From contig NZ_NSKC01000002.1 in NCBI RefSeq assembly GCF_002286985.1, forward strand, positions 248,001-312,000: a stretch of 64,000 nucleotides of DNA, given 5' to 3'. The notes under the pieces were generated by a model. It was not told the origin of the DNA, searched no databases, and was given only the letters and a program-made list of their open reading frames with translations. Of this stretch, positions 25,653 to 35,133 are shown one piece after another. Both the position numbers and the translations under genes were made by a program. Numbering within the stretch: position 1 is the first letter of the stretch; each line of letters opens with the position of its first letter. The stretch is from Halorubrum salipaludis (GTDB lineage: Archaea > Halobacteriota > Halobacteria > Halobacteriales > Haloferacaceae).

Positions 25653-26072
25653 ATGCCAATCACCGACGATGAGGGACTGGATCGATTGCTTGACGCCGAC
25701 ACGATCGCCGTGATCGGCTGCTCGACGACGCCGGGGAAGGCGGCCCACGACGTGCCGGCGTACCTCCAGCGCAACGGGTACCGCGTGGTCCCGGTGAACC
25801 CCTTCGCCGACGAGGTGCTCGGCGAGCGGGCCTACGACGCGCTGGCCGACGTCGAGGCCGAGGTGGGCCTCGTGGACGTGTTCCGGCCGAGCGAGGAGGT
25901 GCCGGGGGTGCTCGACGACGTGCGCGAGCGACACGCGGAGCGCGGCGACGCGGGCGCGGTATGGCTCCAGCTCGGGATCAGTCACGACGAGGCGGCCGCG
26001 GAGGCGGAGTCAGACGGGATCGAGGTCGTTCAAGATCGCTGTATCAAGGTCGAACACGGCCGGTTGCGATAA
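25653..26072 (+). CDS. CoA-binding domain protein
   Basis: A 139-residue single-domain Rossmann protein with TIAVIGCSTTPGKAAHDVPAYLQ, the KG-N-like loop YRVVPVNPFADEVLGERAY, VDVFRPSEEVP and the closing QDRCIKVEH of the CoA-binding (YccU) family. A TATA-like TTTTAAT lies about 28 bases before the ATG, so the transcript is probably near-leaderless. Function beyond CoA or nucleotide binding is unknown. Confidence 0.9.
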   Translation: MPITDDEGLDRLLDADTIAVIGCSTTPGKAAHDVPAYLQRNGYRVVPVNPFADEVLGERAYDALADVEAEVGLVDVFRPSEEVPGVLDDVRERHAERGDAGAVWLQLGISHDEAAAEAESDGIEVVQDRCIKVEHGRLR

Positions 26073-26136
26073 CTGAACTTCGTTCACACGTCGGACCAGG
26101 TAATTTGGACAGAGTTCGGGCTGTGATCCGTAACGC

Positions 26137-26988
26137 TTACTCACAAACCTCGGTCTCTTCGGTGAACTTTCGTTCGACGGTCACGCTCACATCTGCGGGA
26201 ACCACATCCTGTGATACAGCCTCAAATTCCCATCGCCAGTTGCCCGACGTTAGCGTTGCCGTGTTCTCCCATCGGAAGTAATATTCGCCATCGTCGGGTG
26301 CCGTAAATTCGTCGTCGATCACTGCGGCGACGGCTTCTTCTTCGAGGATGTCTCGATTCTCATTTTCAATGACGAGCTTCGGCCGCGCACCGTCGCCTAG
26401 CTGTCGAATAAAGTAATCGACAGAGTCTCCTTGATTGAGGGTAATCCATCCGGAATAGTACTCGCCGGCCGAGAGCGTGTCCGTATCTGACCAGATCTCA
26501 GTCCGTTGCTCGTTCGTTACGGTTCCGACATTGGTCATGATGAGTCGGCCATCACCACTCGTACTAAATCCAACTTCATTGGAGAATTCGGTTACGGTGC
26601 CCTCAAACTCGGAGCCGCCGATCGGCGACTCAATAGTCAGATCGATCTCTTGTTGATTCCTCGAATCGATATCGAACGCGATACGATCTTCTTCTTCGAT
26701 TGCAAAGCTACTTTCCACGGTTGAGCCTTCCGAAGGTAGTTCGTACGATCGATCGATCAGCAGTTCCTGACTAGATTCTTCGATCGTTTCACACGTTTCC
26801 TCATCATCCGCGACGGATGTTTGTTCAGTGTCTGTTCCACTCGCTGAGTCTGAACTCTCATCGGACGTTGACGACTCTGGTTGAGTGTCGGGATCGTCTG
26901 ATTCGTCGGAACCTGACTGTCCTGTACACCCGGTAAGGCTGGTTGCTCCAACTGTACCGACGATTGCGAGATACGTTCTTCGTTCCAT
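26137..26988 (-). CDS. Predicted Tat lipoprotein of lower G+C
   Basis: A 283-residue secreted protein. The N-terminus MERRTYLAIVGTVGATSLTGC has a twin Arg, a hydrophobic core and a lipobox with Cys21. A Ser/Asp/Glu-rich linker of about 40 residues follows. The rest looks like beta-sandwich: repeated short strands, and FTAPDDGEYYFRWENTATL, which resembles GOLD or PPC-type domains. A terminal Cys lies near the end. Codon choice is clearly less G+C-biased than in flanking genes, suggesting acquisition. Product unknown; substrate binding or adhesion is possible. Confidence 0.8.
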   Translation of the reverse strand: MERRTYLAIVGTVGATSLTGCTGQSGSDESDDPDTQPESSTSDESSDSASGTDTEQTSVADDEETCETIEESSQELLIDRSYELPSEGSTVESSFAIEEEDRIAFDIDSRNQQEIDLTIESPIGGSEFEGTVTEFSNEVGFSTSGDGRLIMTNVGTVTNEQRTEIWSDTDTLSAGEYYSGWITLNQGDSVDYFIRQLGDGARPKLVIENENRDILEEEAVAAVIDDEFTAPDDGEYYFRWENTATLTSGNWRWEFEAVSQDVVPADVSVTVERKFTEETEVCE

Positions 26989-27095
26989 ACCAAAATTCGA
27001 ATTGCCCTCGTATTTAAAACATGTCTCTCTAGTTTCAAATCAGATAATGTTGATTTCTGATGCGTGCCCCTTACTCTGATCTCCCCAAAGAATGT

Positions 27096-28076
27096 TCAGT
27101 TTTCCCACTCCTCGAAGCTGCGATAGACGCCCTTCGAGAGGTATCGCTCCGAGGAGTCGGGGAACACGGTGGCGACCGTCTCGTGCGGCGCGTCGATCTC
27201 GCCGTCTCGGATCGCCCGCGCGACCCGCTTGGCCGCGATCGCGTTCGCGGCCGCGGAGGAGGCGACGAGCTGTCCCTCCTCGGCGGCGAGCCGCCCCATC
27301 TCCTCGTGGACGGCGCGGTCGGGGATCGACTGGATGTCGTCGACGAGGTCCGGGTCGAACAGCTCGTTCCGCTCGATGTCGTGGGTCCCGATCCCCTCGG
27401 TCTTGTACTCCTCGTGGGCAACGTCCTCGCCGAGGAACTCGCGGTACGCGGAGCCGGCGGGCTCGACGGCGACAACGTGGGTGTCGGGGTGTCGCTCGCG
27501 GAAGTAGCGGGCCATGCCCATCAGCGTCCCGCCGGTGCCGCAGCCGGCGACGACGGCGCCGACCTCCCCGTCGAGCGCGTCGCCGATCTCGGGGGCGGTC
27601 GTCGCGTAGTGCGCCTCGGCGTTGAGCGGGTTCGAGAACTGCTGGGGGACGACCGCGTCGTCGAGCTCCTCGGCGATCTCGTGGGCGCGGTCGATGGCGA
27701 ACCCCATCCCGTCCTCGCTCGGCGTGTTGACCACCTCGGCGCCGAGCGCGCGCATGAGCTGCTGTTTCTCCACCGAGAACCGCTCGGGGACGACGAACAC
27801 CGCGTTCAGCCCCAGCTGCTTGGCCGCGACCGCCAGCCCGATCCCGGTGTTGCCCGCCGTCGGCTCGACCACGGTGCCGCCCTTCCCCACGTCGCCGCGC
27901 TCGAGCATGCGTTCGAGCATGTACTTCCCGATGCGGTCCTTGATGCTCGCACCGGGGTTGAACGACTCCAGCTTCGCGTACACCGGCACCTCGTCGGGCG
28001 AGTCGTGCACCCGGACGAGCGGCGTCTCCCCGATCGTCTCCAACACCGACGACAGGGGCTCCCGATGGGTCGTCAT
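27096..28076 (-). CDS. PLP-dependent cysteine synthase family protein
   Basis: A 326-residue fold-type II PLP enzyme. The lysine that binds PLP is in [11 protein letters not shown], the Asn loop is [14 protein letters not shown], and the phosphate-binding loop is [10 protein letters not shown]. These are standard for O-acetylserine or O-phosphoserine sulfhydrylase and cystathionine beta-synthase. The chain has no CBS domains. I chose ATG 28076 ([10 protein letters not shown]) over the longer frame to 28115. It is divergent from thrS. Confidence 0.88.
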   Translation of the reverse strand: MTTHREPLSSVLETIGETPLVRVHDSPDEVPVYAKLESFNPGASIKDRIGKYMLERMLERGDVGKGGTVVEPTAGNTGIGLAVAAKQLGLNAVFVVPERFSVEKQQLMRALGAEVVNTPSEDGMGFAIDRAHEIAEELDDAVVPQQFSNPLNAEAHYATTAPEIGDALDGEVGAVVAGCGTGGTLMGMARYFRERHPDTHVVAVEPAGSAYREFLGEDVAHEEYKTEGIGTHDIERNELFDPDLVDDIQSIPDRAVHEEMGRLAAEEGQLVASSAAANAIAAKRVARAIRDGEIDAPHETVATVFPDSSERYLSKGVYRSFEEWEN

Positions 28077-28214
28077 ATTCCCGCAATCGTTGCCGGCCCT
28101 TTTGCGTGTTTCCATGCCCGGCGCGGGTGCCCCGTCTCGTCGGCGACGGCGTGCGTTGCCGGGAACGGAGCGGGATCGAACAAACTTATGCCCCTCGTCC
28201 GGTTCCGAAGACGT

Positions 28215-30167
28215 ATGAGCGAGACCGACGGGCAGGCGGACGTGACGGTCGTCCTTCCGGACGGATCAGAGCTGGACGTTCCGGCGGGGGCGACAGTCGA
28301 GGACGTCGCCTTCGAGATCGGTCCCGGGCTCGGTCGCGACACGGTCGCGGGGAAGATCGACGGCGAGCTCGTCGAGAAGCAGGCGACGGTCCACGACGGC
28401 GCGCGGATCGAGATCGTCACCGACCAGTCCGACGAGTACCTCACGGTGCTGCGCCACTCCGCGGCCCACGTCTTCGCCCAGGCCCTCCAGCGGCTCCACC
28501 CGGAGGCGACCCTGACCATCGGCCCCCCAACCGACGAGGGGTTCTACTACGACGTGACCGGCGTGGACCTCGACGAGGAGGACTTAGCCGCCATCGAAGA
28601 CGAGATGGACGACATCATCGCGGCCGACTACGACATCGAGCGCGAGGTCCGGTCCCGCGAGGAGGCCAAGGAGATCTACGCCGACAACGAGTACAAACGC
28701 CAAATCCTCGACGACGAGGCCGACGAGGAGGAGGTCACCTTCTACGTGCAGGACGGCTGGCGGGACCTCTGTCAGGGCCCCCACGTCGAGTCGACGGGCG
28801 AGATCGGTGCGGTGACGCTGCTGAACATCTCCTCGTCGTACTGGCGCGGCGACGAGGACAACGACACGCTCACGCGCGTGAACGGGACGGCGTTCGCCTC
28901 CGAGGCCGACCTCGAGGACTTCCTCGAACGACGCGAGGAGGCCAAGGAGCGCGACCACCGGAAGATCGGGCGGGAGATGGACCTCTTCTCGATCCCGGAC
29001 CACTCGCCGGGTGCCGCCCACTACCACCCGAACGGGATGCGGATCCGCCGGGAGCTGGAGGAGTACATCCGGACCAAAAACGACGAGCTGGGGTACGAGG
29101 AGGTGTGGACCCCGGAGCTCAACAAGGCCGAGCTGTGGAAGCCGACCGGCCACTACGACGCGTTCAAAGAGCAGGGCGAGATGTTCGCGTGGGAGCAGGA
29201 CGAGACGGAGTACGGCCTGAAGCCGATGAACTGCGCGAACCACGCGCACATCTTCGCCGACTCGCAGCACTCTTACCGCGACCTCCCGCTGCGGTTCTCC
29301 GAGTTCGGGACCGTCTACCGCAACGAGCAGTCCGGCGAGCTCTCCGGCCTGCTCCGCGTGCGCGGGCTCACGCAGGACGACGGGCACGCGTTCGTTCGCC
29401 CGGACCAGATCGAAGAGGAGATCCGCCAGACGCTGAGCGTCATCGAGGACATCTACTCGCAGTTCGGCCTGGAGATCATCTACAAGCTGGAGACGAAGGG
29501 CGACAACTCGGTCGGCAGCGACGAGATCTGGGAGCAGGCGACCGACGCGCTCCGCGGCGCCCTCGAGAGCGAGGGACTGGAGTACGACTTAGAGGCCGGT
29601 GAGGCCGCCTTCTACGGACCGAAGATCGGGCTCGACGCCCGTGACGCGATCGGCCGCGAGTGGACGATCGGCACGGTGCAGGCCGACTTCAACATCCCCC
29701 AGCGGCTCGACCTGACGTACGTCGGCGAGGACAACGAGGAGCACCACCCCGTGATGATCCACCGCGCGCTGCTCGGGAGCTTCGAGCGCTTCATGGGCGT
29801 GATGATCGAGCACTTCAAGGGGAACTTCCCGCTGTGGCTCGCGCCGACGCAGGTCCGCGTGCTCCCCGTCTCCGACGACACCCTCGGCTACGCCCACCGG
29901 GTGAAGAACGCGCTCGACGACGCCGGCCTCCGCGTCGAGGTCGAGGACCGCGACTGGACGGTCGGGCGCAAGATCCGGCAGGCCCACGACGACCGCCTCC
30001 CGTACATGGTGATCGTCGGGGGCGACGAGGAGGAGGTGGGGACCGTCTCGGTCCGCGACCGCTTCGAGAACGAGGCGAGCGGCGTCGAGCTCGACGCGTT
30101 CGTCGACCACCTCGTCGACGAGCGCGACGAGAAGCGGACGGAGCCGGACTTCGTCGACGCGGAGTGA
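28215..30167 (+). CDS. thrS: Threonyl-tRNA synthetase, bacterial type
   Basis: A 650-residue class II synthetase. In order: a TGS domain (residues about 8-68), the second additional editing domain with HSAAH (His81, His85) and CQGPHVE, the class II core with motif 2 FRNE-like [18 protein letters not shown], and the C-terminal anticodon domain. Most archaea use a different ThrRS with a D-Tyr deacylase-like editing domain; this one has the bacterial architecture. The ATG at 28215 agrees with the TGS start. Confidence 0.96.
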   Translation: MSETDGQADVTVVLPDGSELDVPAGATVEDVAFEIGPGLGRDTVAGKIDGELVEKQATVHDGARIEIVTDQSDEYLTVLRHSAAHVFAQALQRLHPEATLTIGPPTDEGFYYDVTGVDLDEEDLAAIEDEMDDIIAADYDIEREVRSREEAKEIYADNEYKRQILDDEADEEEVTFYVQDGWRDLCQGPHVESTGEIGAVTLLNISSSYWRGDEDNDTLTRVNGTAFASEADLEDFLERREEAKERDHRKIGREMDLFSIPDHSPGAAHYHPNGMRIRRELEEYIRTKNDELGYEEVWTPELNKAELWKPTGHYDAFKEQGEMFAWEQDETEYGLKPMNCANHAHIFADSQHSYRDLPLRFSEFGTVYRNEQSGELSGLLRVRGLTQDDGHAFVRPDQIEEEIRQTLSVIEDIYSQFGLEIIYKLETKGDNSVGSDEIWEQATDALRGALESEGLEYDLEAGEAAFYGPKIGLDARDAIGREWTIGTVQADFNIPQRLDLTYVGEDNEEHHPVMIHRALLGSFERFMGVMIEHFKGNFPLWLAPTQVRVLPVSDDTLGYAHRVKNALDDAGLRVEVEDRDWTVGRKIRQAHDDRLPYMVIVGGDEEEVGTVSVRDRFENEASGVELDAFVDHLVDERDEKRTEPDFVDAE

Positions 30168-30243
30168 ACTCGCGGAGCCGGGCGTCCCGGCCCGCCTCTC
30201 GGGTTTCGTCGTACTTTTGCCGTTGGTCCGGGTAGGGTCTCGC

Positions 30244-31407
30244 ATGAGTGACGCATCCGCGCTGACCGAGCGAGAGGACGCCCCCGACGTAGGTGAGCTG
30301 ACGCCGCCGGACCGGACGCTGATGGGCCCCGGTCCGAGCGACGTTCACCCGCGCGTGCTCCAGGCGATGAGCACGCCGCTTGTCGGCCACCTCGACCCCT
30401 CGTTCGTCGAGATCATGGACGAGGTCCAGGAGCTGCTGCGGTACACGTTCCGGACGGACAACAAGTGGACGATCCCGGTGTCGGGGACCGGGTCGGCGTC
30501 CATGGAGGCGGCGATCGGCAACCTCGTCGAGCCGGGCGACACGATGTTAGTTCCGACGAACGGCTACTTCGGCGGGCGGATGAAGTCGATGGCCGAGCGC
30601 GCGGGCGGCGAGGTCGTCGAGGTGGAGGCGCCGTGGGGCGAGCCCCTCGACCCGGTCGACGTGGAGCGCGCGTTCGACGAACACCAGCCGGACGTGTTCG
30701 GCTTCGTTCACGCGGAGACCTCGACCGGGGTCCTCCAGCCGAACGTCCCCGAGCTGACCGGCATCGCGCACGACCACGACGCGCTCGTGATCGCCGACTC
30801 CGTCACGTCGCTCGGTGGCGTCGAACTGCGCGTCGACGAGTGGGGGATCGACGCGGCCTACTCCGGGCCGCAGAAGTGCCTCTCGTGCCCGCCGGGCGCG
30901 AGCCCGCTCACGCTCAGCGACCGCGCGATGGACAAGGTGCTCGACCGCGACGAGCAGCCCCGCTCGTGGTACCTCGACCTCTCCCTCCTTGAGGGGTACT
31001 GGGGCGACGACCGCTCGTATCACCACACCGCGCCGATCACGAACGTGTACGCGCTCCGCGAGGCGCTCCGCCTCGTCGCCGAGGAGGGGATCGAAGCGCG
31101 GTGGGCGCGCCACCGGGAGGTCGCCGGCGAGCTGAAGGCGGGCCTCCAGGAGCTGGGCTTAGAGATGAACGCGCCCGACGAGTACTGGCTTCCCAGCCTG
31201 AACGCCGTTCGGGTGCCCGACGGGATCGACGACGGCGCCGTCATCGACCACCTCCTCGCGGAGTACGACCTGGAGATCGCGTCCGGGCTCGGCGACCTGG
31301 AGGGCGACATCTGGCGGATCGGCTGTATGGGCCACTCCGCCCGCCGGAAGAACGTCGAGTACGTCCTCGCGGCGCTGGAGGACGCGCTGGCGGAACAGGG
31401 GTTCTGA
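30244..31407 (+). CDS. Alanine-glyoxylate type aminotransferase
   Basis: A 387-residue class V PLP aminotransferase. It contains GPGPSDVHPRVL, the PLP pocket SGTGSASMEAA, ADSVTSLGG with the cofactor Asp, and the lysine loop YSGPQKCLSCPPG. It belongs with serine-pyruvate / alanine-glyoxylate transaminases; the real donor and acceptor cannot be read from sequence. It follows thrS by 76 bases, with its own ATG at 30244. Confidence 0.88.
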   Translation: MSDASALTEREDAPDVGELTPPDRTLMGPGPSDVHPRVLQAMSTPLVGHLDPSFVEIMDEVQELLRYTFRTDNKWTIPVSGTGSASMEAAIGNLVEPGDTMLVPTNGYFGGRMKSMAERAGGEVVEVEAPWGEPLDPVDVERAFDEHQPDVFGFVHAETSTGVLQPNVPELTGIAHDHDALVIADSVTSLGGVELRVDEWGIDAAYSGPQKCLSCPPGASPLTLSDRAMDKVLDRDEQPRSWYLDLSLLEGYWGDDRSYHHTAPITNVYALREALRLVAEEGIEARWARHREVAGELKAGLQELGLEMNAPDEYWLPSLNAVRVPDGIDDGAVIDHLLAEYDLEIASGLGDLEGDIWRIGCMGHSARRKNVEYVLAALEDALAEQGF

Positions 31408-31497
31408 GCGGTCGAAAGCGGCGCGGGACCGTCCGGCCCCACCCCCGACCGCCTGCCGAGTGATTTATCAGTGAGCGTCTCTCCCCTCGGTAGGGGT

Positions 31498-32607
31498 ATG
31501 AACGATCTACGAACCGGACTGAGCTACGGGGACGTGCTGCTCGTCCCGCAGCGCTCGCCCGTCGACAGCCGGAGCGACGTGGACCTCTCGACGCGGCTCA
31601 CGCCGGGCGTCGAACTGGAGACGCCGCTCGTCTCGGCGGCGATGGACACCGTCACGGAAGCGGAGCTGGCGATTGAGCTCTCCCGCGTCGGCGGGATCGG
31701 GGTCCTCCACCGATTCCTCACCGTCGACGAGCAGGCGACGCAGGTCGAAGCCGTGGCCGCGGCGGGCGAGCAGGTGGCCGCCGCGGTCGGCATTAACGAG
31801 GACTACATGGGCCGGAGCGCCGCGCTCGTCGACGCCGGCGTCGACGCGCTCGTCGTCGACGTGGCGCACGGCCACCTCGAACGGGCCCTCGCGGCGGTCG
31901 AGGAGATCGCCGAGGCGTTCCCGGAGACGGGTCTCGTCGCCGGCAACGTCGCGACGCCCGCGGGCGTCGAGGACCTGGCGGCCGCCGGTGCCGACTGCGT
32001 GAAGGTCGGGATCGGCCCGGGGTCGCACTGCACGACGCGGAAGGTCGCCGGGGCCGGCGTGCCGCAGCTGACCGCGGTCGACGACTGCGCGACGGCGGCG
32101 GAGGACCTCGACGTGACGATCTGCGCCGACGGCGGGATCCGCACCTCCGGCGACGCGGCGAAGGCGCTGATGGCAGGTGCCGACACCGTGATGCTCGGGA
32201 GCCTCTTCGCCGGCACGGAGGAGGCGCCCGGCGCGGTCGTCGAGGTCGACGGGACGCGGTACAAGCGGTCCCGGGGGATGGCGACCACCGCCGCCGCCGA
32301 GGACCGCGACGACAAGGGGGCGGACGTGGGCGCCGACGAGGGCGTCGAGGCGCTGACGCCGTACAAGGGACCGGTCGCGACGGTGGCCGAGGAGTTCTGT
32401 CAGGGGATCCGGTCGGGGCTCTCGTACTGCGGCGGCCACACGATCGAGCGCGCCCGCGACCGGGCCGAGTTCGTGCGCGTCGCGCCCGGCGCGAAGGAGC
32501 GTGAGGGGTTCCACACCGACGACGACTGGGAGGGGATCAGCGTGGACAGCGAGACGAAGCGCGTCGCCGACTCAGCCGGCGGGTCGGCGGCCGAGAGCGA
32601 CGACTGA
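31498..32607 (+). CDS. IMP dehydrogenase / GMP reductase family protein without CBS domains
   Basis: A 369-residue (beta/alpha)8 enzyme. FDDVLL-like SYGDVLLVPQRS, the substrate loop SAAMDTVTE, the catalytic loop GIGPGSHCTTRKVAGAGVPQL with its Cys, and DGGIRTSGDAAKAL are in place. The Bateman (CBS) insert of typical IMPDH is missing, as in GMP reductases and in the short archaeal group. It could oxidise IMP or reduce GMP; context does not decide. The C-terminal 25 residues are an acidic tail. Confidence 0.88.
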   Translation: MNDLRTGLSYGDVLLVPQRSPVDSRSDVDLSTRLTPGVELETPLVSAAMDTVTEAELAIELSRVGGIGVLHRFLTVDEQATQVEAVAAAGEQVAAAVGINEDYMGRSAALVDAGVDALVVDVAHGHLERALAAVEEIAEAFPETGLVAGNVATPAGVEDLAAAGADCVKVGIGPGSHCTTRKVAGAGVPQLTAVDDCATAAEDLDVTICADGGIRTSGDAAKALMAGADTVMLGSLFAGTEEAPGAVVEVDGTRYKRSRGMATTAAAEDRDDKGADVGADEGVEALTPYKGPVATVAEEFCQGIRSGLSYCGGHTIERARDRAEFVRVAPGAKEREGFHTDDDWEGISVDSETKRVADSAGGSAAESDD

Positions 32608-32701
32608 CCGGCCGTTTCGGTGTCGGAGCGCGCAGATACACCGTGTGATTGTGTGACTAACTCGCGTGCGGTTTTTCACGGTGACGCGGGTCGTTCGAAC
32701 C

Positions 32702-33421
32702 ATGACCGACGCGTTCGGACGCGCGATCCGGGACCACCACCGCGGCGACCGGACCGGACCCCTCCGACAGGGCGACGGCGAGGAGACGCGCGACCACCCG
32801 ATCGAGGCGTTCTACTTCGACGAGTTCGACCCGGAGAGCGACCCGGGCTCGTGGCTGGCGTCGCGGCTGGACGGGCCGCTCGTCGACCTCGGCGCCGGCG
32901 CGGGCCGGCACGCGCTGGCGTTTCAACAGCGGTTCGAGACGGTCGCGGTCGAGCCCAGCCCGGCGCTCGTCGAGACGATGCGCGACCGCGGCGTCGCGGA
33001 CGCCCGCGAGGGCGACATGTTCGCGCTCCGGGACGCGTTCGAGCGGGACCGGTTCGCGTCGGCGCTCGCGATCGGCACGCAGGCCGGACTGGCCGGATCG
33101 ATGCGGGGGCTCTCGGCGTTCCTCGGCGACCTCGCGTTCGTGACGACGCCCGGCGCGACCGCGGTGGTCGACTGCTACGCCCCGGCTCACCCCGAGGCCG
33201 CGGCCCTCCTCGGCTACCGCGAGGACCCGACGCCGGGGCTCGCGCACCGAGTCATGTGGTTCGCGTACGAGGGCGAGCGGGACCCGACGCTTCAGTTCCG
33301 GCTGTTCTCTCCGGACCGGCTCCGCGAGGCGGCCGTCGGGACCGGGTGGGAGATCGAGGCGATCGACCACGAGGGGACCGGGGAGGGGCCACATTACCGG
33401 GCGGCGCTCCGGAAGCGGTAG
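32702..33421 (+). CDS. Class I SAM-dependent methyltransferase
   Basis: A 239-residue Rossmann protein. Motif I is LVDLGAGAGRHALAF at about residues 61-75, followed by the acidic VAVEPSPALV for the SAM ribose. The substrate is unknown; no small-molecule or RNA-specific motif is clear. The ATG at 32702 starts MTDAFGRAI, which fits an acidic haloarchaeal N-terminus; the earlier in-frame ATG at 32666 would add RFFTVTRVVRT and is less likely. Confidence 0.85.
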   Translation: MTDAFGRAIRDHHRGDRTGPLRQGDGEETRDHPIEAFYFDEFDPESDPGSWLASRLDGPLVDLGAGAGRHALAFQQRFETVAVEPSPALVETMRDRGVADAREGDMFALRDAFERDRFASALAIGTQAGLAGSMRGLSAFLGDLAFVTTPGATAVVDCYAPAHPEAAALLGYREDPTPGLAHRVMWFAYEGERDPTLQFRLFSPDRLREAAVGTGWEIEAIDHEGTGEGPHYRAALRKR

Positions 33422-33461
33422 GGTGATCCCGCGGCGGAGACGAGGGGAGGGGTAACGCGCC

Positions 33462-34784
33462 CTACCACGCCGTCAGCGCCGCGCGCCCGTGGTCGTGCGC
33501 GAGGATCGCGAGGAACGCGAGGACGCCGGTGATCGCGAACGCGCCGCCGACGTAGAAGACGGAGGCCATGCTCACCTCGACCATCAGCCAGCCGGCGATG
33601 AGGGGGCCGGCGACGGAGCCCGGCCGCCAGACGAGCTCGCGGATGCCGAAGCTGGAGGCGACGCCGCCGTCGTCGGTGCCCTCGTCGGCGAACAGCGCCA
33701 TGCTCGCGGGCTCGCGGAAGGAGTCGGCAACCCCGAGGAGTCCCGAGAAGGCGACAAGCGGGAGGTACGCGGCCGGGAGCGTTCCGAGCAGCGGCAGCGT
33801 CACGTCGGTTCCGACCGCGGTCCCGATCGCGGTCGAGAACGGAATGGCGACCGCGATCAGCCCGTAGGCGCCGCCGCCGGCGAAGACGAACAGGGACCGA
33901 CCGTAGGCGTCCGAGAGCCGGCCGGTGAACAGCTGGCCGACCATGTTCGTCGCCTTCTCGGCGGTGACGGTGACCGCGATGGCGATGCCGGCCACGCCGA
34001 GGCCGCCGGCGGCCATCTCCGTGCCCGCGTAGATCGGAATCCACGTCCGCACCATCGTCACGGCGAAGGCGTACTGGGCACGGAAGCTCGTCATCGTGAG
34101 GATCCGTCGGTTCACGGCCAGGTCCGAGAACGGGAACCCCTCGACGCGGGTGTCGTCGTCGTCGAGGACGAGCCACGTGACGACCCAGGCCGCGACCATC
34201 AGCAGCGCGATGATCGTGAAGATGGGACCGAAGCCGAGCGCGTCGTATATCGCGCCGGCCGACAGCGAGCCGACGATCGACGCGGCGAAGGAGGCGGCGT
34301 TCGCCTTGCCGATCTTGTCGGCCCGCGTGCCCACGTCCGCGATCTGGCCGACCAGCGACAGCGTCATCAGCCCGGCGCCGGTGACCACGAGCCCCTGTAG
34401 GGCGCGGACCAGGATGAACGAGGCCGAGGAGTCGACGAGCGGGAAGAGGGCGTAGACGCCGGCGCCGACGCCGAGCACGCCGAGCAGGACCCGCCGCTTG
34501 TCGAAGCGGTCGCCGGCCCACGCCAGGGGGACGACGGCGACGGTCTGTGCGAGGGTGAACCCGGTGGTGTACATCCCGATGATGAATCCGGCCGAGACGG
34601 TGACGCCGAGCACCGTCGTCGCCTGCGGGTCGAGCGTGTTGATGTACGGGCCCAACAGGGTGACGAGCGTGATGAAGCCGAACCCCTCCGCGAACCGGGT
34701 CAGATAGAGCGCCCAGAACTGCGATCGTCTCGTCCCGTTGCCGGCGTCCGCGTTGCTTCCGTTGCCGGCGTCCGCGTTGGTCAC
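33462..34784 (-). CDS. MFS transporter
   Basis: A 440-residue membrane protein with about twelve hydrophobic segments. It carries the MFS inter-helix motif in WAGDRFDKRRVLLG (between helices 2 and 3) and a repeat of it in GRLSDAYGRSLFV (helices 8-9). The substrate is unknown. The start is GTG at 34784. The N-terminus NADAGNGSNADAGNGT is a tandem octapeptide duplicate. It is convergent with the methyltransferase gene. Confidence 0.9.
   Translation of the reverse strand: MTNADAGNGSNADAGNGTRRSQFWALYLTRFAEGFGFITLVTLLGPYINTLDPQATTVLGVTVSAGFIIGMYTTGFTLAQTVAVVPLAWAGDRFDKRRVLLGVLGVGAGVYALFPLVDSSASFILVRALQGLVVTGAGLMTLSLVGQIADVGTRADKIGKANAASFAASIVGSLSAGAIYDALGFGPIFTIIALLMVAAWVVTWLVLDDDDTRVEGFPFSDLAVNRRILTMTSFRAQYAFAVTMVRTWIPIYAGTEMAAGGLGVAGIAIAVTVTAEKATNMVGQLFTGRLSDAYGRSLFVFAGGGAYGLIAVAIPFSTAIGTAVGTDVTLPLLGTLPAAYLPLVAFSGLLGVADSFREPASMALFADEGTDDGGVASSFGIRELVWRPGSVAGPLIAGWLMVEVSMASVFYVGGAFAITGVLAFLAILAHDHGRAALTAW
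34742..34777. repeat. Tandem 24-base repeat at the MFS gene 5' end
   Basis: CCGGCGTCCGCGTT occurs twice, 24 bases apart, and encodes NADAGNG twice at the protein N-terminus. Simple slippage duplication. Confidence 0.55.
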
Positions 34785-34871
34785 ACCGGATCGGTGCCCA
34801 CCGCTTCAAAAGGGGTTTCGGTTCGAAGCGTCCTCAGGGCTCGGACCCGCGGAGCGGCCGGCGTCGGAGTT

Positions 34872-35012
34872 ATGTCGCGCGCGAGTGAATCCGGACGCAT
34901 GGGTGATCAGGCCTGCGACCGCCGGTTCTGCCCGGAGTGCGATCTCGCGGTGTCGTGCGCGAAAGAGGTATGTCCCGAGTGCGGGGCGCGGATCGAAGGC
35001 GTCGACGCCTGA
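34872..35012 (+). CDS. Small zinc-ribbon protein
   Basis: A 46-residue protein (or 37 residues from ATG 34899). It has two Cys pairs, FCPEC and VCPEC with CGARIEG-type ending, plus Cys at CDRR and SCAK, so a zinc ribbon is likely. Its function is unknown. Haloarchaea encode many small zinc-finger proteins of this size. Confidence 0.6.
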   Translation: MSRASESGRMGDQACDRRFCPECDLAVSCAKEVCPECGARIEGVDA

Positions 35013-35133
35013 GCCGGGAGGCCGTCGAGGCTTGTCCCCGGAGGCATGGACGCCTGAGCCGTGGGGACACGTCGGGACGCGGTTCGGAGCCGTCGGAGGC
35101 CGACCCTCGTCCTCGGCGTCCTCGCTTTTCGTC

